DNA of 64,000 nucleotides, taken from contig UQAW01000011.1 in assembly GCA_900539175.1 (NCBI GenBank), positions 1 to 64,000 on the forward strand, read 5' to 3'. The position numbers and the translations under genes are program-made. The notes beneath the pieces are model-generated. The model was given only the letters and a program-made list of their open reading frames with translations. It had not been told where the DNA came from and made no database searches. Position 1 is the first letter of the stretch. Each line of letters opens with the position of its first letter. Origin of the DNA: an uncultured Lachnospiraceae bacterium (lineage in GTDB: Bacteria; Bacillota; Clostridia; Lachnospirales; Lachnospiraceae). Positions 59,516 through 64,000 of the stretch are shown here, piece after piece.

Positions 59516-61495
59516 ATGGATCATTTTGAATTAGTATCAGAATACGCCCCCACCGGCGACCAACCGCAGGCAATTGAACAATTAGTAAAAGGCTTCAAAG
59601 CAGGAAACCAGTGCCAGACACTCCTCGGTGTCACCGGCTCCGGCAAGACCTTCACGATGGCCAACGTCATTCAACAATTAAATAAACCAACCCTCATAAT
59701 TGCCCATAATAAGACACTGGCGGCACAATTATACGGCGAATTTAAGGAGTTTTTCCCTAATAACGCGGTGGAGTATTTTGTGTCCTACTACGATTACTAT
59801 CAACCAGAAGCCTATGTCCCCTCCTCGGACACTTATATCGCCAAAGATTCCGCAATTAATGATGAAATCGATAAACTCCGCCTTTCTGCTACCTCAGCCT
59901 TAAGTGAGCGGAAAGATGTTATCATCATTTCCAGTGTATCCTGTATCTATGGAATCGGCAGTCCCAATGATTACCAGAATATGATTATCTCCCTTCGCCC
60001 CGGAATGGAGAAAGACAGGGATGATGTGATCCGGCAGTTGATTGATATCCAGTATGACCGCAATGATATGGACTTTCACCGGGGAACTTTCCGGGTACGC
60101 GGTGATGTACTGGAGATTTTTCCTGCCGAAGAAAGCGAACTTGCAATTCGGGTGGAGTTCTTCGGAGACGAAATTGACCGTATCACTGAGATCGACACCC
60201 TGACCGGCGAGATCAAAGCAGAAAGAAAGCATGTTGCTATCTTTCCGGCTTCCCATTATGTGGTTCCCATGTCGAAAATCCAGGAAGCTACCAGGGCGAT
60301 TGAGGAAGAACTCAAAGAACGGGTACGCTACTTCAAAAGTGAGGACAAACTTTTGGAGGCTCAGCGTATTGAGGAGCGTACCAACTTTGATATTGAGATG
60401 CTGCGGGAAACCGGAATCTGCTCCGGTATTGAGAATTACTCCCGGCATCTGGCCGGTCTGGAACCGGGACAGCCTCCTTATACCCTGATTGACTATTTTC
60501 CTGATGATTTTCTGATCATCGTGGATGAATCTCATAAAACCGTGCCCCAGGTCCGGGGCATGTATGCCGGGGATCAGTCCAGAAAAGGCACGTTGGTAGA
60601 CTACGGTTTTCGCCTTCCCTCTGCTAAGGACAACCGTCCTCTGAACTTTGAAGAATTTGAAAGCAAAATTGATCAAATTCTCTTTGTCTCTGCCACCCCG
60701 GGAGATTATGAATCAGAACATGAACTGCTCCGGGCTGAACAAATTATCCGTCCCACCGGTCTTCTGGATCCAAATGTGGAAGTGCGTCCGGTAGAAGGAC
60801 AGATTGACGATCTGATCAGTGAAGTCAATAAAGAAGTGGCAAACCATCACAAGGTTCTGATTACCACACTGACCAAACGTATGGCGGAAGATCTGACCGA
60901 TTATATGAAAGATAATGGTATCCGTGTACGTTATCTGCATTCCGATATTGATACACTGGAACGAACCAAAATTATCCGTGACATGCGTCTGGATGTATTT
61001 GATGTACTGGTCGGCATCAATCTCCTGCGTGAAGGTCTGGACATCCCGGAGATTACTCTGGTGATAATTCTGGATGCGGACAAGGAAGGATTCCTTCGTT
61101 CCGAAACCTCTCTGATTCAGACCATCGGACGTGCCGCCCGAAATGCAGAAGGTCATGTAATTATGTATGCTGATATGATTACTGATTCCATGCGTCTCGC
61201 CATGGATGAGACCTTCCGCCGCCGCCAGCTTCAGCAGGAATACAATACCGCACATGGAATTACTCCAAAGACGATTCAGAAAGCAGTCCGGGATCTGATC
61301 AGCATTTCTCAGGAAGTTGCAAAAACAGAACACAAGCTGGAAAAAGATCCGGAATCTATGAGTAAGAAAGAGCTGGAAGCTCTGATTGCCAAAGTGCAAA
61401 AACAGATGAAAGCTGCTGCTGCCGATCTGAATTTTGAAATGGCTGCGGAATTAAGAGACCAGATGATTGAATTGAAAAAACTACAGGAGTTTTAG
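59516..61495 (+). CDS. uvrB: excinuclease ABC subunit B
   Basis: UvrB verifies DNA damage and recruits UvrC. The 659-residue protein is complete: Walker A GVTGSGKT (38-45), beta-hairpin YYDYYQPEAYVPSSDTYIAKD (91-111), DESHKT, helicase motifs (SATPGDYE, GINLLREGLDIPE, QTIGRAARN) and the C-terminal UVR motif that binds UvrC (ALIAKVQKQMKAAAADLNFEMAAELRDQM). The start lies two bases after the DUF1016 stop, so expression now probably depends on the inserted genes' transcription. Confidence 0.98.
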   Translation: MDHFELVSEYAPTGDQPQAIEQLVKGFKAGNQCQTLLGVTGSGKTFTMANVIQQLNKPTLIIAHNKTLAAQLYGEFKEFFPNNAVEYFVSYYDYYQPEAYVPSSDTYIAKDSAINDEIDKLRLSATSALSERKDVIIISSVSCIYGIGSPNDYQNMIISLRPGMEKDRDDVIRQLIDIQYDRNDMDFHRGTFRVRGDVLEIFPAEESELAIRVEFFGDEIDRITEIDTLTGEIKAERKHVAIFPASHYVVPMSKIQEATRAIEEELKERVRYFKSEDKLLEAQRIEERTNFDIEMLRETGICSGIENYSRHLAGLEPGQPPYTLIDYFPDDFLIIVDESHKTVPQVRGMYAGDQSRKGTLVDYGFRLPSAKDNRPLNFEEFESKIDQILFVSATPGDYESEHELLRAEQIIRPTGLLDPNVEVRPVEGQIDDLISEVNKEVANHHKVLITTLTKRMAEDLTDYMKDNGIRVRYLHSDIDTLERTKIIRDMRLDVFDVLVGINLLREGLDIPEITLVIILDADKEGFLRSETSLIQTIGRAARNAEGHVIMYADMITDSMRLAMDETFRRRQLQQEYNTAHGITPKTIQKAVRDLISISQEVAKTEHKLEKDPESMSKKELEALIAKVQKQMKAAAADLNFEMAAELRDQMIELKKLQEF

Positions 61496-61499
61496 TATT

Positions 61500-63053
61500 A
61501 TGAGTTTATTGAATGTACAGAATCTGTCCCACGGTTTTGGAGACAGAGCAATTTTCGAAAATGTTTCCTTCCGCCTCCTGAAAGGCGAACATATCGGCCT
61601 GGTAGGCGCCAACGGCGAGGGAAAATCTACCTTTATGAATATCATTACCGGAAAGCTGATGCCAGACGAAGGAACCATCGAATGGGCGAAAAATATCCGG
61701 GTAGGCTATCTGGATCAGCACACCGTATTGGAAAAAGGCATGACTATCCGTGATGTACTGAAAAGCGCCTTCTCTTACCTGTTTGAACTGGAAGAAAGGA
61801 TGAATCTTATCTGCGATCAGATGGGCGAAGCCTCTCCCGAAGAGCTGGAAAAGATGATGGATGAACTGGGTACAATCCAGGACACCCTTACCATGCACGA
61901 TTTCTACATTACCGATTCCAAAGTAGAAGAAATTGCAAGGGCGCTGGGGCTTGAGGACCTTGGTCTGGAGCGGGATGTCACAGATTTAAGCGGCGGACAG
62001 CGTACCAAGATTTTGTTGGGAAAACTTCTTTTGGAAAAACCCGACATCTTACTGCTGGATGAGCCTACAAACTATTTGGATGTGGAACATATTACCTGGC
62101 TGAAACGTTATCTCCAGGAATATGAGAATGCGTTTATCCTGATTTCCCATGATATCTCTTTTTTGAACAGTGTCGTCAATCTGATTTATCATATGGATAA
62201 TCAGGAACTGAACCGTTACGTCGGGGATTATGATAAGTTTCTGGAAGTATACGAAGTAAAGAAGGCACAGCGTGAAGCTGCCTACCACAAACAGCAGCAG
62301 GAAATTCAGGAACTGAAGGATTTTGTAGCACGGAATAAAGCCCGGGTCGCTACGCGGAATATGGCGATGTCACGTCAGAAAAAGCTGGATAAGATGGATG
62401 TTATTGAACTGGCCAGAGAGAAGCCAAAACCAGAATTCAATTTCAAAACTGCCAGAACTCCCAGCCGCTTTGTAATTACCACGAAGGATCTGGTGATCGG
62501 ATATGAGGAACCTCTCTCCTCACCCCTGAATCTATCTGTGGAACGCAATTCCAAAATTGCTTTGATTGGAGCAAACGGAATCGGAAAAACTACTTTACTG
62601 AAAAGTATTCTTGGACTGATTCCATCCTTATCCGGTAATGTGCAGTTGGGAGATTATCTGGAAATCGGATACTTTGAGCAGGAAATGCCGAAAAACAATC
62701 CCAATACCTGCATTCAGGAAATCTGGAACGAGTTTCCGTCCTATACACAGTACGAAGTTCGGGCGGCACTGGCAAAATGCGGGCTTACTACCAAGCACAT
62801 CGAGAGTCTGGTACGTGTCTTAAGCGGGGGGGAACAGGCAAAAGTACGGCTCTGCAAACTGATCAATCGGGAAACAAACCTTCTTTTATTGGATGAGCCC
62901 ACAAACCATCTGGATGTAGATGCCAAAGAGGAACTAAAACGCGCGCTTCAGGAATACAAAGGTACCATACTGATGGTCTGCCATGAACCGGAATTCTATG
63001 ACGGTCTGGCAACTGATATCTGGGATTGCTCCAAATGGACCACGAAACTATAG
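61500..63053 (+). CDS. ABC-F family ATPase
   Basis: The 517-residue soluble protein has two ABC domains joined by a charged linker (about 255-320, KKAQREAAYHKQQQEIQELKDFVARNKAR). Domain 1 has GANGEGKST (36-44), LSGGQRTK and LLLDEPTNYLD. Domain 2 has GANGIGKTT, LSGGEQAKVRLCK and LLLDEPTNHLD. There is no membrane part; ABC-F proteins act on the ribosome as translation factors or give antibiotic resistance. This one resembles the housekeeping Ybit/YkpA type more than the Vga/Lsa types, a weak judgement. It starts five bases after uvrB. Confidence 0.94.
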   Translation: MSLLNVQNLSHGFGDRAIFENVSFRLLKGEHIGLVGANGEGKSTFMNIITGKLMPDEGTIEWAKNIRVGYLDQHTVLEKGMTIRDVLKSAFSYLFELEERMNLICDQMGEASPEELEKMMDELGTIQDTLTMHDFYITDSKVEEIARALGLEDLGLERDVTDLSGGQRTKILLGKLLLEKPDILLLDEPTNYLDVEHITWLKRYLQEYENAFILISHDISFLNSVVNLIYHMDNQELNRYVGDYDKFLEVYEVKKAQREAAYHKQQQEIQELKDFVARNKARVATRNMAMSRQKKLDKMDVIELAREKPKPEFNFKTARTPSRFVITTKDLVIGYEEPLSSPLNLSVERNSKIALIGANGIGKTTLLKSILGLIPSLSGNVQLGDYLEIGYFEQEMPKNNPNTCIQEIWNEFPSYTQYEVRAALAKCGLTTKHIESLVRVLSGGEQAKVRLCKLINRETNLLLLDEPTNHLDVDAKEELKRALQEYKGTILMVCHEPEFYDGLATDIWDCSKWTTKL

Positions 63054-63070
63054 TTCCGCCTATACTTAAT

Positions 63071-63221
63071 AACTGTTCAGAAATAACTTGTGACAAGGAC
63101 GCTGTATAAATGTTCATCTGTAAAGAAGACAATCGCAGGCGTAGTGGGCTACGTCAAGATTGTCTGATGCCGCAGATGGACATTTAGACAAGTCATTATC
63201 AGGAGTTATTTATTAACAGTT
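63071..63221. repeat. nested palindromic element D
   Basis: Outer arms 63071-63088 and 63204-63221 pair at 16 of 18 positions. A middle pair TGTATAAATGTTCATCTG (63103-63120) and CAGATGGACATTTAGACA (63173-63190) matches at 16 of 18. An inner stem AGACAATC/GATTGTCT encloses a GCGTAG/CTACGT hairpin. It is non-coding and follows the ABC-F gene by 18 bases. It differs from elements A-C in motifs. Confidence 0.7.
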
Positions 63222-63445
63222 CCTTAAATCATATCTATACTTTTAAGTGTTAGAAGATGTCTGAAAATTCATTTTCAGCAAAATAACGTATGAATGAATC
63301 AGTACACAAACTGTCAACTCAAATAAAAATGCCGGGAATGCCGATCTGCTCTTTTTCGCATCAGCATTCCCGGTATTTTATGATTCCATGTAACTATTCT
63401 GTCCCTTCACCGCTACCGCCTCGTGAAATCATGACTTCCGGGTAC
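63222..63445. other. intergenic region before the M18 peptidase end
   Basis: Contains TGTCTGAAAATTCATTTTCAG near 63255-63275, read in two parts, related to hairpins at 21049 and 27472, and the M18 terminator. No gene is seen. Confidence 0.5.
63325..63379. terminator. bidirectional terminator near the M18 peptidase gene
   Basis: Arms ATGCCGGGAATGC and GCATTCCCGGTAT, with A- and T-runs outside, 67 bases after the minus-strand M18 gene stop. Confidence 0.88.
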
Positions 63446-64000
63446 TTACGGCTCAATACAATAAACCCCGTCTCTACATATCTTAAGTTTTGAACAATAG
63501 AATGTTTCTGCCACCTTAATCAAATCTTCCGTATCTCTCACTCCTCCGGTTTCATAAGGCGAGTGCATGGCAAGCTGCGGGAGACCAATATCAACGGTAT
63601 GAATAGATACCTGACCATTGGATAGATTACCCAGGGTGGACCCGCCGGCCATATCAGAGCGGTTCGTAAAGTTCTGACAGGATACTCCCGCTTTCCTGCA
63701 CAATGCACGGAATACAGCCGCGCTTGCTCCATCCGTGGTATATTTTTGATTCGCACTGTGCTTCAGCACAATTCCCCCGTTCAGATACGGGCGATTACTT
63801 CGGTCTGATTTTTCTGCCTGGTTGGGATGCACACTATGTGCATTATCCGCAGAAATCATAAAACTTGATGCCAGAGCACGCAGATATTCCTCTCTGCTTT
63901 GATAAATTGACTCGCTGATACGTTCTAATACATCTTTCAGAAATGTGGATGCCGCCCCCTGACGGGTCAGACTTCCAACTTCTTCATTATCAAGCACACA
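63446..64000 (-). CDS. apeB: M18 family aminopeptidase, C-terminal part (runs off the window)
   Basis: The last 184 codons are present, and the frame continues beyond 64000. M18 metallo-aminopeptidases release acidic or other N-terminal residues. The metal-binding LDNEEVGS (read VCLDNEEVGS across the edge), ISADNAHSVHPNQ, SNRPYLNGGIVLKHSANQKYTTD, NRSDMAGGSTLGNLS and the C-terminal DIGLPQLAMHSPYETGGVRD with its histidine ligand are all as in the family. A full protein would have about 430-460 residues. Confidence 0.95.
   Translation of the reverse strand, partial: CVLDNEEVGSLTRQGAASTFLKDVLERISESIYQSREEYLRALASSFMISADNAHSVHPNQAEKSDRSNRPYLNGGIVLKHSANQKYTTDGASAAVFRALCRKAGVSCQNFTNRSDMAGGSTLGNLSNGQVSIHTVDIGLPQLAMHSPYETGGVRDTEDLIKVAETFYCSKLKICRDGVYCIEP

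Noticed and set aside
61500..63053. ABC-F antibiotic-resistance determinant
   Set aside because: Linker and context look like a housekeeping member; no resistance-type signature could be named with confidence.

Overview
The window looks like chromosome of a low-to-moderate GC Gram-positive anaerobe of the Clostridia, most likely family Lachnospiraceae (Blautia/Dorea/Ruminococcus gnavus type). The reasons are CodY, two CIRCE/HrcA heat-shock units, a SigK-type sporulation sigma factor, RNase J, IreB/RuvX/DUF1292, a K+-dependent membrane pyrophosphatase, an S12 with an internal insertion typical of Clostridia, and frequent TTG/GTG starts behind strong GGAGG ribosome sites. The family assignment is inference from gene content.

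Layout. 1-5080 is an accessory, mosaic region: AbiE remnants, a 153-bp copy of the tuf 3' end, an intact XRE/ImmA-IrrE/PIN-like operon, a truncated tyrosine recombinase, a truncated oxidoreductase and its TetR regulator. 5084-9844 is the str operon (rpsL-rpsG-fusA-tuf), with its own promoter in front of tuf. 10150-10405 holds a candidate small RNA and tRNA-Ser(CGA). 10636-15760 holds two membrane proteins, a DUF2752 protein, apgM, hom and an ACT regulator. 16205-21050 is an alpha-glucoside module (GH13 and GH31 enzymes with a divergent AraC regulator). prfB (programmed frameshift), Rpn fragments, groESL, codY, topA, dprA, comM and sigK follow to 33077. 33518-38704 holds an aminotransferase, an ECF S component, a sugar kinase and hppA. 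38888-45847 is RNA metabolism and cell-wall housekeeping (trhP, trmR, MltG-like, YlbF-like, rnj, DUF1292, ruvX, ireB, mtaB). 46339-55601 holds thiI-iscS, rsmE-prmA and hrcA-grpE-dnaK-dnaJ. 55819-56725 is a frameshifted degV. 56903-61495 is uvrB, preceded by two partial uvrB 5' copies and a two-gene defence cargo (AbiH plus DUF1016/PDDEXK). An ABC-F ATPase and the end of an M18 aminopeptidase close the window.

The most notable structures are not single genes. (1) Two long multi-stem palindromic elements (about 15911-16178 and 33158-33446) and a truncated third (23966-24083, minus strand) share short conserved motifs and the same architecture. Their long stems have unrelated sequences yet remain almost perfectly paired, the pattern of a structured RNA or a foldable DNA element family. 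(2) Accessory or defence genes sit between duplicated ends of essential genes at two places: the 3' end of tuf and the 5' end of uvrB. In both cases the functional gene is kept intact and no intact recombinase lies inside the insert. uvrB carries two such partial copies, suggesting repeated use of the same site.

Functionally, HrcA/CIRCE should coordinate the DnaK and GroE chaperones. CodY probably represses itself through a near-consensus box touching its -35. The AraC protein probably controls the GH31-GH13 pair. All functions are assigned by sequence recognition only; no database searches were run.
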